64,000 nucleotides of DNA from Monocercomonoides exilis (Eukaryota > Preaxostyla > Oxymonadida > Polymastigidae). The translations under genes and the position numbers were made by a program. Shown here in pieces: positions 22,286 to 33,800 of the stretch. The stretch lies in contig LSRY02000063.1 of the NCBI GenBank assembly GCA_001643675.2, positions 279,501 through 343,500 of the forward strand, given 5' to 3'. Below the pieces are notes generated by a model. That model made no database searches and was not told the origin of the DNA. It was given only the letters and a program-made list of their open reading frames with translations. Within the stretch, counting starts at the first letter, position 1. Each line of letters begins with the position of its first letter.

Positions 22286-24192
22286 TCACATTGAATTGGA
22301 TGAGCTGTCGATGCCTGGCGAGCTGGCTGGGTGTGGCAGAGGCTGCTCTGTGAATGGCGCCGCATCGGAACTGAAGCTCAGATGAGAAGGCGAAAGAGGA
22401 GAGAAACTCACGTGGGATGGCTGTGATGTGGAAGAAGAAGGAGAAGAAGAAGAAGGAGAGGAAGGAGAAGGAGAAGAGGAGGAAGAGGAGGAAGAAATGT
22501 TTGTGGAAGGAATGCCAGCAAGCGATGATGTGGCTGAGGATGAGGAAGAGAAGATTGAAACAGAAGAAGAAGGAGAGGAAGAAGAGGAAGAGGAAGAGGA
22601 AGAAGAAGAAGAAGAAGAAGAAACAGAAGAAGAAGTAACAGCATTTATCTGCTGCTGCTTCTGATGCCCCAGTTTCGTGTCGTGTGCATCGACCGCAGCG
22701 AAAGTGATGGAAGGCGACGAAGAGGGAATGGTCGCAGCAGAAAAAGAGGGCACTTTTGAGAGAGAAAGAGGGGTGTGTGCGAGCTGTGGAGAGAGCGACG
22801 GGAGAGGAGAAGCAGCTGGGCGAGGGGAATAAGCAGCTGCCGGGTGGATGTGCTGCGAAGAAGCGACCTGCCGTGCCTGCTGCGAGCGGGAGACGGAGGT
22901 GAAGGAGGTGAGGAAAGGGTCGGGCCCCTTTGCGGAGTGCTGGATGAACGGGGCAGAGTGGACAAGCACAGAACGCTTGACGTCGGGGTTGGAGGTGCCT
23001 GTGGTGAGCGTCTGGGGAAGGAGCTGCGGGGCAGGTGCGAAGACGAAGGCAGGGGCGAGCTGGGGCTGCGGAAGATGCGACGGATCGGCTGTGAGCTCGC
23101 CGGGGCGGGGCATGCGGAGAGGAGGGGAGAGGAGAGAAGAAGAGGAGGAGGAGGAAGAGGAAGAGGAAGAAGAAGAAGAGACAGAAGGAGGAAGATGGGA
23201 CTGAGAGTAAGAGGACTGGCTGGCGAGGAGCTGCTGTGTGTGGAAGGGGTCTTCGCGTTGGATGCCCTTCTGAGTGAATTCTGCAGCAGGGGCAGAGGAA
23301 AGGCGGTTGCTGCCATTGGCATTGCTATTGCTGTTATTGCTATTGCTGCTGCTGTTGCTGTTCCGCTGGAGGCGCATGAGCATTCGGGATGTCTTTGTGG
23401 AGGAAGAGTCCTTTGAAGAAGAGGAAGAAGAAGAAGAAGAAGAGCTGGTTGAGTCGCGTGTGCGGATGCCGAAGAGATGCTTGGAAACGAGCAAGTTCTG
23501 ATGCGATGCCTTTGAAGAGGATTTTTCTTTCTTCCCTTTCGACTTCACCAGGTCAGCAAAATCAGCAGATGTCATTTTGGCTTTGCCTTCCTCCCTCAGC
23601 GCAGCAGAAGAGGAACGAGAACGCGTCTGAGAGGCAATAAAAGAGGAAGAATTTGAAGAAGAAGAAGAAGAAGAAGACAAAACAGGCGAATAGCTCTGTC
23701 TACTTGAATGCTGCGACTTCGTTCTGGGTGAGCGTTCTCCACTCAGAAGATACATGTCATTCTTGTCAGATGCCCCTCCTCCTCCTCCTCCCACACCCAC
23801 GCCTCCCATGCTGTTCATACCCAGCCCCACTCCCATTCCATTCACTCCTCCTTTCTCTCCAAAGCCAGAAGATGCAGAAGAAGAAGAGGAAGAAGAAGAG
23901 GAAGAAGAAGATGATGATGATGAAGCAGATGCTCCGCCTTCGTTCTCGTTCTCCCCCTCATCGTCAGACACATCCACAAGCCCGTTCACCTCCTTCATCC
24001 TCTTCTCTGCCTCCGCCGCGCTCCGCCTGGCGCATATTTCTGTTGACTCTTTCAGCCTCTGCCTGGCCTCTTCTGTCTGCATCGCTGCCTTCCACGCTTC
24101 CTCTCTGATTCTCCACTCCCACCGCTGCGCCTCGAAACGCTGCACGAACTCGTCTGCCACACTCGACGGATGGGCAAAGTGGACGCAGCGAC

Positions 24193-24223
<31 letters not shown>

Positions 24224-26552
24224 GAGAGAGATATGGGGTGATGTGCTTGATAAAGTAGTGTTTGAAGAAGAAGATGATGATGAAGATGATGATGTGAGTG
24301 AAGAAGATGATTCTAATTGAGAAGATGGATCTGATGGAGTGTTTGTTATGTTTGCCTCAACAATGTTATCAACAACAGAAGAAGCTGAAGAAGACGATAA
24401 AGGCGAAGAAATAGAAATGTCTTCTTCCATTTTAATTGAAGCACTTGAAGCAGACAAATTTGCATCTTCAGTTTTATCATTTGTGCATGCATTTCTATTC
24501 ACTTTCTCTTCCTTCTCTTCCTCCATCTTCTCTCCCCTTCCTTCTCTTTCTCTTTCTCTTTCTCTTTCTTCTTCCTCTTTCATCTGTGCCAGTTGTGAGC
24601 AGATGCATCTGTCGCTCTTCTTCCACAGACGAACTGTGCCGTCGAATGAACTGCTGACAAACAGATCTTGATTGGGTGACCCACACACACAGCTGACAGG
24701 ACCTGTGGAGAAGAGAAAGAGAGAGAAAATAAAAAAAAAAATAAAATAAAATAAAATAAAAATATAAAAGGGGAGAAAGAGGAAGGAGGAAGAGAGAAAG
24801 AGAGAAAGAGAGAAAGAGAGAAAGAGAGAAAGAAAGTGAAAGTGAATATGCAATCAATAACCAATAAAAGAATTCATAAATTTATTGTACGTAATAACAT
24901 ATTGAAATAAGGTTGTTAACTCTAATAATAATATTTTTCTTTCTTTCTTTCTTTCTTTCCCCCTTATAACCATCTAAATATTTGCATTCAAAAAATTCCC
25001 TCTTTCATTCATTTATCCTCTCTCTCTCTCTCTCTCTCTCTCAGTCTCTCTCTCTCTTATTCATTCATTCATTTCTCCTTCCTCATCAAACCTTCGTGTC
25101 CACCCAGTTTCTGCATCATCAGCTGGCTTCGAATGTCCCACAAAGCGATGCTGCCGTCTTCAGAGCCGCACAACACACTGAAAGGGTCAGACACCAGAAA
25201 AGAGGGTTGCAGACAGAAGAAGCGATTTTGATGGCCCGTGAACACCTTGATGCACCGCCCAGCTGATGTTCGTTGAGGAAGTGCAAAAAAATAGATATGA
25301 AATAAAAGATAATCAAGATGATTTCAGCAAAAATATTGTATTAGAAAAATATTAATTGACTGAAAATTTTTTAACACAAAACGGCATCCAATTGAAGTTC
25401 AATATTTCTTCAAAAAAGAAGAAGCAGATAAAATGTACAGATATTCATTCAGACTAACTCATCAAATTTCAACATACATCCAAATGCATCCCACAATCTC
25501 ACTGAATCATCCAACGCTGTTGATAATATATATTTTTGATTTGGAGAAAACAGACAGCAACCAACAGGCGCAGGAGAAGATACCTCAAGAAATGTATGAG
25601 TGCACTGCAGTGTAGTAGTATCATATAAACGTCTAAAGTCAATTAAAAATTCCGAGATATAGAAATAATAATACTTTTTAAAAACAAATAAAAAATCATA
25701 CATGAACCCATCGTGACCAGCAGCAAGAAGCACATCTCCATTCTTAATAAATTGTACTGTCGTCATTGGGAATGCCCCAGGAGTCAATGTTGCAATCACT
25801 GATCCAGTCAGCAAGTTCCATAAAATCACTTTTTTATCAACGCCTGCTGTTGCAACAACAGTGCTGCTTGGAGCAAAATCACATGATATTGCATAATTTG
25901 TGTGTCCACGTAATGTTTGAATAACTTCATTCTAAATATTAAATTTCATTAAAAAAAAAAGCCAATATGAATAAAGTTGAAAATCATTGATATACTTCAA
26001 ATAAGTCCCAGATTTTTGCTGTTCGATCATCAGAAACGGTGCACAAATACCTAAAAAGAAAAGTTTCACATCATAGACTTGACTAATATTCAGGCAAACC
26101 TTCCATTTCGCGAAAGTGCAAGATCTGAAATCCCTTGTCGGTGCCCTTTATTCTCGTCAGTAACATGCGTCATTATTTCTCCATTTGTTCCGTTGTATAT
26201 GGTGATACTCGCGTCAGCTCCTGTTGTGCAAAGAATTGGTATAGCAATTTTTTATCATAAAATTAAATAATTTTTTTATTATTTTCGAATAAATCTAAAA
26301 TACCCGTAGTAATAAAAAAACTTCCATCGTCAGAGAATTTCAATGACGATATGGGATGCGTGTGAGCCTTCGCATACGATACAGAACGATAAGGCTGGGG
26401 AAAAGAAGGACAAAACATCCCAAAGAGAAGAAAGTAAAAGAAATGGACGAACTGATCTTTTTTTGATTAAATAACAGAAAAAATTTCAAATATTGCAAAA
26501 TTAAAATGTGATAATTGTGAACCGGAAATTTTTTAAAGTTAGTAAAAATCAT
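22286..26552 (-). CDS. WDR5-like seven-bladed WD40 protein with long Ser-rich extension
   Basis: Eight exons on the minus strand: 26523-26552, 26304-26394, 26100-26220, 25996-26050, 25702-25931, 25478-25632, 25092-25262 and 22286-24702. Every phase matches, giving about 1089 aa. The 10-codon first exon is the least certain. Seven WD40 repeats follow the WDR5/Swd3 order: KYILSTALDDSVRLWDAFGS in blade 5, GRCIKVFTGHQNRFF and LCGSEDGSIALWDIRSQ in blade 6, and DLFVSSSFDGTVRLW in blade 7. In other eukaryotes WDR5 scaffolds COMPASS histone H3K4 methyltransferases in the nucleus. Here the propeller fills about the first 325 residues. The remaining ~760 are low-complexity Ser, Pro, Ala and Gln with Glu-rich helices, which WDR5 proteins normally lack. 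All introns lie in the AT-rich propeller part, and the tail is one GC-richer exon. It could instead be another WD40 scaffold. Confidence 0.85.
24791..24832. repeat. GAGAGAAA microsatellite in intron
   Basis: Tandem eight-base unit GAGAGAAA in the last intron (24703-25091) of the WDR5-like gene. The intron also has CTTT repeats near 24931-24958. Confidence 0.85.
25017..25057. repeat. (CT)n microsatellite in intron
   Basis: CT dinucleotide repeat with one AG interruption, in the same last intron of the WDR5-like gene, on the opposite purine/pyrimidine strand to the 24791 array. Confidence 0.85.
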
Positions 26553-27020
26553 CCAATTTTTGATTCTTTGAAAAGAAATGTTATTTTGAATTTCTAGAAT
26601 TGAAACTGTGTCTATATTTTTCCGAAAAGAGAAAACTCAATGAAAGCTCTCCAAAATATCCTTCTCCTGATCAAAATTTGTTTCCAAATTAAAACATTAT
26701 ACACATTTATGATATTTTTTTCTCAACATCAAAAAGAATAAGTGCAAAGAGAAATTATTGCAATAAATCCATGTTTAATGATCTGTTCATTCAACAAATT
26801 GAATTCTTCCGATATGACATGTGTTGTTTTAGAAGCACAGCTAAATCCAGACAGAAAATGGAAGTTTATTGAACAAACGAACAAAAATATATAGCTTTTT
26901 GAATTTTGTTACAAACAATATGTGTAACCATTTTTTCAAACGTAACTTAATACGGTGTGTTGTTTTTTCAAAGATTGTTTATCATGATGAAGATATTTTG
27001 TAATCTAATTTATTATATTT

Positions 27021-27274
27021 GGGTGATTATTTTTGAAATCATATTTTTCAATTAATAATTTCGGTGCAAAAATATTTCTTGAATATCAATAAAAAAATAA
27101 AAAAGCAAAAAGGCTTATTGAATGAATTTCAATCTTTGATTCGGAAAAGCCATTTGTTTTTGAAAACAATTATCATGCTTTTTCTCTTTAGAATTAAAAT
27201 TTTCTTTCAAAAAACGAACAATTTCTTATAAATCAACACCCCGACAAAATATATGATTTCAAAAATAATCACCC
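27021..27274. mobile_element. Candidate MITE: 24-bp perfect terminal inverted repeats
   Basis: The 24 bases at 27021-27044, starting GGGTGATTATTTTTGAAATC, recur as an exact reverse complement at 27251-27274. The unit is 254 bp with no coding potential. The four bases flanking each end are ATTT, a possible target duplication, though ATTT is common in this DNA. The family is unknown. Confidence 0.4.
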
Positions 27275-27557
27275 ATTTTGTTTTTGTTTTTATCAAAAAA
27301 ATTGTTTTCAATGAGAAATCAAAAGTTGCGTATGGAATGATAACGTGAAATTTTCCGAAATCAAAAACCATGAAAATTATAAAAATACAAATATTATTTT
27401 TTTTTTTTCGAAATCGAAATGACTAAGTTTTTCAAGATCAATTCATTTTGTTTTAATTTCAGGTGAATGTGAGATTAGTTCATTCTAATCAAAAATACTG
27501 TTTCCACTCATCAAACTCAATCCAATTTATATAATTGCATTTGTTTGTAAAATGGCT

Positions 27558-27558
<1 letters not shown>

Positions 27559-27597
<39 letters not shown>
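27559..27597. repeat. Poly-T run of 39
   Basis: Uninterrupted T homopolymer in intergenic DNA. Its exact length may be affected by sequencing error. Confidence 0.9.
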
Positions 27598-27598
<1 letters not shown>

Positions 27599-28374
27599 AA
27601 AACTTCCCTTTGTTTGATTTACAAATAAAATAATAATTTCATATTTGCTTCAATTTTCTGTTCACACTTTCGAAACTTTTCTTTATTGGAAACAAAAACA
27701 TTGTTTCGGTTCAATTTCCATTTTTTTATGAAGTTTTAAAGATGGGAACAAAAAACTGAAGAAAAAATGAAAATTTTTATTTCATTCCTATATTTTTTTA
27801 TTTTTCTTTTCTCTCTCTCTATCTCTTTTTCTTTTTCTATCTTTCTTTACTTTTCTTTTCTTTTCTTTTTTTTTACTCCACAATTTTTATATGAAACTTT
27901 GGCTTTAAGAATAATTGTCTCACTTTCGACATTTGAAAGAAAAATGTAAGTCTAATGACAAAAATAATCTTTGGATTTTCATCATTCGTAAAAATTATGA
28001 TTTCATTTATTATCTCCCATTTATTAAAAAAACATAGTTAATTCATAATCTATTTTTTCCCTCATTTTTCTCCGGTTTTCTTCATTAAGAATATTTTCGT
28101 TCTTTACCAAAAAAGAAAAAAATTTCTGAAATAAAAAACCGTTTGATTGCTCGATTGTTGAAAACAAACAAACAAAAAAGAAAGAAAGAAAGAAAAGAAA
28201 AAAGGTAGTATTTAAGGATTGTTGTTGAAATGAAAACTCAACCCACAAAAATGAAGTGTCTTCTCTTTCCTCCATGAGGAAACAAAAATCAAGAACCCAA
28301 GTCAACATATTACCCTCTAACACCTCGATTTCTTCATTCATTATCATTTTCTTCCAAATATCCACTTTTTAAAA

Positions 28375-30834
28375 TCATTTCCCCCCTGCTATTTCACTTC
28401 CATTCACACTCTCATTCCCACTTCCACACCTCCCACTGTCTTCTAATCCGATTGCATCCGAAACAGTGAAAGTGGACATGCTTGCCGGACAGTATCGGAT
28501 GAATTCTCGCTTTAGATCTCTCAATCGTGGACGGTTTTCTGCCTCAAATTGAAGCATACTGCACACTGCATCTCGCAACTGACTGTTCTCAACAACTCCA
28601 ATGTTCGGCAATCCTCTTTCTTTGATCATCCACCCAGCCATTTCTGCCTCATAATCTCCAAACGGAATGTGGAGCGTCAAGCACTCCCACAGCATCATCC
28701 CAATTGAAAACACAACCGTTTTCTTTGTTGCTCCCATTTTATTGTTCATCAACAATTCGGGTGCCTTCCATCGCATGCACTCCTTTCTGTTGTCATCTTC
28801 ATCTTCAAAGGCTGAAGAAGGCAGAGAGTCCTCCTCATCATCATCACTGGCAGATGTCGCAACTGTCGATGAAGAGATGGACGATGAGTCTGAATCATCA
28901 GAAGAACAGTCAGAGTGCATCGCAATGCAGATTACCATGTGCTCAGAAAATAGAACAATATGAGGACTGAGATTGGCAAGAGAAGATAATCCATTTTCCA
29001 TTTCATCAAATGAGTGGAGGGCAAGATTGGCTACCCAAAACAGGATCTGAGCAGCTGTCTGCTCTCTCTCTTGTAAACTTCCAATCTCCATCTCTTTCTT
29101 CTCATTCCTCCCGTGAAGCAACATGAACAATGAATCTCTCAAATCCACAATCAGCTTCTCATGAGGCGATGAGCAGGCCATTGCATCCACCAGATTCGAC
29201 ATTGAAGAGGTTGTTGGACACAGATCCTCCCCTCGAACAAATGTGGAGTCTGAATCTGTTGTTGAAGTGGATGAGACAGATGGTGATGGTGTTCTCTTCC
29301 TTATCTCTTCCTCCTCCTCCTTTTCCAATGCCCAATCAGGGATCTTGTCTGAATCTTTCCCTAAAATATATTCAGTAGATCCACTCTCAGAAAGAAGATG
29401 TTCTGAAGATTCTGAATGTCCCAAGCTTTTTTCATACACTCTCTTCTTTATCCTCTCCTCATTCTTCTTCTCAGCTTCTCTTTCTGCCCTCCTCCACTGC
29501 TCCTCTGGTGACATCTCCATCGTCACCATCTCAAATGCCTTCGGATCTTTTCTGATGTTATCATTCACAATCTCTCTCAGATCTTTGTTCTCTTTCTTTG
29601 CTTTCCTCCATCGAACAATGAATATAATTGACACAATAAGAACAATCATCAGAATAACTGTCATGATAATCACAATCAACAACCAATAAGATTTTCCTTC
29701 TTTTCCTCCTTCAACAATCCTTTCATCTCCACTTGTCTTGGATTCGCTTCTGTTCTTCAGAATAAATGACTGAGTTGATGATGGAGATTCTGCATTCCCA
29801 AATAAAATATGCACACTCACCTCTATTTCATCTCCGCAACCGCTGAGGAGATCCTTTGCCACACTTCCTTCTTCTTCTCTTTCTGATAAAAATCCATTTG
29901 AATCAAAATCATGCTTTTCAATCTCTTTCTCTTCTCCCTTTTTCTTCACAACCGAGAATGACAGATTGCATGGAACAAGAAGCGATCCTTTGAATGTCAG
30001 CTTCATTCTATTTGCCTCTTCTTTTGCTTCCACACTCTCCAACACAGGAATGAAGAATGATGAATCCCTTTCAGAAACAATCCCTTCAAAACTGCACCCA
30101 TCATTCAACATCCAAAGTGAAGTATTTGGCAAAACTCCATCTCCACCTCTCAAACTCATCACATTCAATATTCCTGAATCTGAGCAAATGATGTTTCTTC
30201 TCATTGATGGATATTCTTCAATCGATGGACAATTGTCAATGAACTCTCCTTTCTCAATTATCACATTTCCTCCCCTCATTGTAATTCCACCTTCTGGTGA
30301 ATTTGCAATTGCTGTGTCTTTCATCAAAACAGAACTGTTGGAGATATCCACAAGAGATCCATCCCATCTGCACATCTCCTCTTCGTCATTCAAATATTGC
30401 TCATTTCTTTCCTTTATTCCTCCATCAAACAAGCATGATCCAATCAGCACATCCACACCCTCACAAATCTCCACCATTCTCCCTCTCTTGTTTGTACTCC
30501 AGCATTTCGCAAAAGAGCAGTTCAGCACACTCATCCTCTTTTCGGCTCCTTCCATCTTCAGTACACTCTCATTCCCACAAACAGAGTTATTCTTAAAATT
30601 CATTTCCTTCATCTCCATATCAACCTTCCCTCCAACACAAATCAAACCACATTCACTCATGACATCCCAAACTCCAATCTCACTCATCGAAACCTTTCCC
30701 TCTTTGGTGAACGAGAGAAGTGGTGCTGTGGTGTGAATCCCTTCAAATGTTGTTTCTGTCATCTTCAGCTCTCCACTCTCAACACTCACAATCCTGCTCT
30801 TCATCACCAGATCCATCGTTGCTGAGCTGAACAT
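28375..30834 (-). CDS. Giant receptor B, 3' part: membrane helix and pseudokinase-like tail
   Basis: This is the same frame as the upstream 30835-36153 segment, separated only by one TGA codon. It starts with an ATG immediately after that TGA. It contains the membrane-proximal module shared with A and C (SLRGGDG...TSLWMLNDGC), one transmembrane helix (WLLIVIIMTVILMIVLIVSI) and a cytoplasmic tail. The tail carries a conserved juxtamembrane helix (EMSPEEQWRRAEREAEKKNE). It then shows a kinase C-lobe-like region: MRWKAPELL (APE motif), VFSIGMMLWECLTLHIPFGD (subdomain IX-like) and ENRPRLRDLKREF (subdomain XI-like Arg). HRD is replaced by LSPHIVLF, DFG is absent, and there is no Gly-rich loop or VAIK lysine. 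It is probably not a stand-alone gene: there is no signal peptide. Receptor C carries the same tail in one intact frame. Confidence 0.8.
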   Translation of the reverse strand: MFSSATMDLVMKSRIVSVESGELKMTETTFEGIHTTAPLLSFTKEGKVSMSEIGVWDVMSECGLICVGGKVDMEMKEMNFKNNSVCGNESVLKMEGAEKRMSVLNCSFAKCWSTNKRGRMVEICEGVDVLIGSCLFDGGIKERNEQYLNDEEEMCRWDGSLVDISNSSVLMKDTAIANSPEGGITMRGGNVIIEKGEFIDNCPSIEEYPSMRRNIICSDSGILNVMSLRGGDGVLPNTSLWMLNDGCSFEGIVSERDSSFFIPVLESVEAKEEANRMKLTFKGSLLVPCNLSFSVVKKKGEEKEIEKHDFDSNGFLSEREEEGSVAKDLLSGCGDEIEVSVHILFGNAESPSSTQSFILKNRSESKTSGDERIVEGGKEGKSYWLLIVIIMTVILMIVLIVSIIFIVRWRKAKKENKDLREIVNDNIRKDPKAFEMVTMEMSPEEQWRRAEREAEKKNEERIKKRVYEKSLGHSESSEHLLSESGSTEYILGKDSDKIPDWALEKEEEEEIRKRTPSPSVSSTSTTDSDSTFVRGEDLCPTTSSMSNLVDAMACSSPHEKLIVDLRDSLFMLLHGRNEKKEMEIGSLQEREQTAAQILFWVANLALHSFDEMENGLSSLANLSPHIVLFSEHMVICIAMHSDCSSDDSDSSSISSSTVATSASDDDEEDSLPSSAFEDEDDNRKECMRWKAPELLMNNKMGATKKTVVFSIGMMLWECLTLHIPFGDYEAEMAGWMIKERGLPNIGVVENSQLRDAVCSMLQFEAENRPRLRDLKREFIRYCPASMSTFTVSDAIGLEDSGRCGSGNESVNGSEIAGGK

Positions 30835-30837
30835 TCA
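30835..30837 (-). other. In-frame TGA at a conserved Cys position of receptor B
   Basis: The minus strand reads TCG GAG TGA ATG TTC, in frame on both sides. Aligning the rung G-R-L-E-V-S-E-*-M-F with G-T-L-R-L-S-S-C-E-M (receptor C) and G-T-L-S-I-S-S-C-S-F (receptor A) puts the TGA exactly on the Cys column. TGA differs from Cys codons TGT and TGC by one base. Confidence 0.85.
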
Positions 30838-33800
30838 CTCCGAAACCTCCAATCTCCCATCCTTCTCTTTCACAATGCTTTCCCCACCCCACCCAAACAT
30901 CTCCCCAAACACAAATCCGCATCTCTCCACAACACACTCATCAACAAACACAATCACACTTCCTCCATTCATTTCATCTTCTTCAATCATTGTGTTCAAA
31001 TGAATGGTTGCCTGTGCCCTCTTCAATGATTTCACATTCAAATCTCCAATCTCACACACTCCCCCAATCAGACATTCTCCATCAATCAGAATCATATTCG
31101 CAACACTCCTTTCAATGTGCCGAACTCCACAGCAAATGCTTTGGCATGGATTCTCTTGTGCCCCACACTGTCTGCTGTCATTTCCATTCACGCCCACAAA
31201 CACCTGAGGGGAGTGATAGAATGTGATCAATGGAATCAGATCAACATCAACCTTGCCAACATCATCCCTCCCACAAATCGAGTTGTTCGACTTCAAAGCA
31301 TCCTGGCTGAAGTCCAGAACAAACAGCGTCTCATTCACCTGCCCTGCAATCGAATAGCACTTGATGAACACATCCTTCCCAACAAACGCTTCATTCATCA
31401 CAAATCGAATGTTTTCCAGTCTCACCCAAAGAGCTGGCATTTCCTTTTCAACCAATTCAGCTTTCGGATCAGCTGCATCAATCATCAAACCTCCTCCTCT
31501 CCCATTTACCGTCGAGCACATGCACATCACCAGCGAGCATCCTCTCACTTTCAATTCCGATTCCCCACTCTTCAGACACACTTTCACCCCTCCACCTTCC
31601 TTGCTCCTCTCACTCGCACACTTCGTCAGCACACACCCTTCCATCACACACTCCACACCAACCCCGAACGAATCCACACTCATCACACATGCTCCATTCT
31701 CTCCACATGAAATGTTTGTGAATGTCGACTCATTCACTCTCACAACTGTGTTCGTGTTTCTTTCTTCTCTTTTCGCGAATTGGAAATTGTGTAATCCCTC
31801 AGTCAGCGAGATCAGGCTTCCCCCTGATATTGCTGTATTCAATATTGACACATTCACCACTGAAATCACTTCCACTTCTGCTCCAAACTCCACAAACCCT
31901 TTCGCAACACTCCACTCAGAAAGCGTCAAATCTTCAATTGCAACACTTCCTCCATCCACTCTCACAACACAATACTTCATCTCTCTCCTTTCCTCAGAAC
32001 AATCAATCGAACAGCTCACAACTGAAAGCATTGCAGAGGATGATGAAGATTGAACGAATGATGAATGTCTCCCCAATTCATTCGGCATTGTGAATGATAT
32101 GTTCTTGAATGAAAGATGAACATTCGAAACAACAATCGATTCACCTCCTCCATCTCCATCCATTTCTCTCACTTTCATAACTGTCCCTTTCTTTTCTCCT
32201 TCGATCGTCACAATGGGAGTTTCTGTTAATGAAGGAGGTGACAGAAATGATATTCCTTTGTTGAGTGCTCCTGTTCCAACAATGTTGATGTGAGATTCCC
32301 CTTCTCCAAGTGGTTCATATCTCAGTGAAATCAGGTGGTCAATCGATGAACATGGTGCTTCTGAATACCCACACCCACTGAAATCTCCTCCTTTCTCTCG
32401 AGAAACAAACCCATCCCCACTCCAGTTATCCCACAAATAAACAACCAATGGAATCACATATCCCTCATCTCCTGTCATCTTTCTCTCCCTTCCACACAAC
32501 TCATCCAATGATCCTAACTCCTCTTCCTTAATCTCCCATTTCAAGTGCTCCTCATTCACAACCTCGCTCAGATCCCATCCTGACACAAACACATTCTTCC
32601 CTTTCCAGGCATTGCATCCCTCAAATGTCATTCCTTCCAAAACAAATGTTCCCATTTGATTGGGAAGTTCAACAAACATCCCTCCTCCCATTCCTCTTCC
32701 TCCATCTTCAGCATCCTCTGATGGCACTTCACATCCTGATAAATTCACTTTGTTCATTTCCAAGCTCCCTCCCTTCCCCACCGATATCATAATCCCTCCT
32801 CCTTTCATCCCACTTCCACCTGAGCATGTCGAGGATATATTGCTTTCTTCAATATTCACACTTCCTCCTTCTTCATTCATCCCAACATTCAAACATCCTC
32901 CTCCATTTCCACCTGTCACTTCCACTCCACTCACTCTGCTGTTCAAAATCTCCAATTTCACTCCATTTGTCATTGATATTGGTGATTTCCCATTCTTTGT
33001 CACTGACCCTTTCATCATAAACCCATTCATAATTAATTCTCCCCCCTCAATGTTTATCACATTATATCCTATCTTTCCATCAGTCAATGCTCCACTTTCA
33101 AATGAGATTGAACAATTCGTCACACTGAGTGTTGATGTTGAATGAATGAATGCTTTTCTCCTTGAATCCAACTGACCTTTCACAACAAATGAAAGTCCAC
33201 TTATTGTCAGTGAACTCGAACATCCAACAAGCCAATCTTGTGTGGCTGATCCTTCATCACTCACATTCACTCTCATCCTCTCTCCATCGGATGAAGATAT
33301 TCTGCCTGAAATTATAACATCAAATGAAGGTCCTGTTATTTCCTTCGTTATTGACGAAGATGAAACAACCTCTATTTCATTTGAACTTTCACTCAATCTT
33401 GAGTTCGCACAATAATCAACTGTCAAACACCCAAACCCTTCAAATCCACAATGGTTGTGATCCATCCCATTTCCTCCACTTCCATCAACAAACATTTTCG
33501 TCACTAACGAATGAAAATACACAAATAGTGGAATCACTCCATTTTCATTCCCATTTTCACTCCCACTCAACCTAAACATATCTGATGGAATTTCACTTGT
33601 GTCAAAAAAGGCAAATGAAGTTGCATTTATTTTTGATTCTAACAGCACACCATCCCCACAATGAACAAACACATCCTTCCCATATTCTGCAATATTCTCA
33701 TTCACTTTCGAAAACTCAACATTTTGCCCAATTGTCAATCTACAACCCTCGCTTTCCATCTCCACAAATATTCCTCCTCCTCTCCCTCCGTTTCCTCCAT

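Larger units (their letters stand above)
26553..28374. other. 1.8 kb AT-rich intergenic region
   Basis: Lies between the 5' end of the WDR5-like gene and the 3' end of receptor B. It contains an inverted repeat pair (27021-27274), a T39 run and CT/CTTT-rich DNA near 27800-27870. I see no convincing coding region; the longest frames are Phe/Ser/Ile-rich translations of T-rich DNA. Confidence 0.65.

Noticed and set aside
22645-24320. Several long frames on both strands over the WDR5-like tail
   Set aside because: Shadows of low-complexity triplet repeats; only the minus frame is in phase with the WD40 exons.
29966-30736. Plus-strand 256-codon frame
   Set aside because: Antisense of receptor B; its counterpart in receptor C is coding only in the sense direction.
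30835-30837. TGA as a reassigned sense codon in the whole genome
   Set aside because: TGA terminates other credible genes here, and long conserved proteins contain no other internal TGA, so only a local event is supported.
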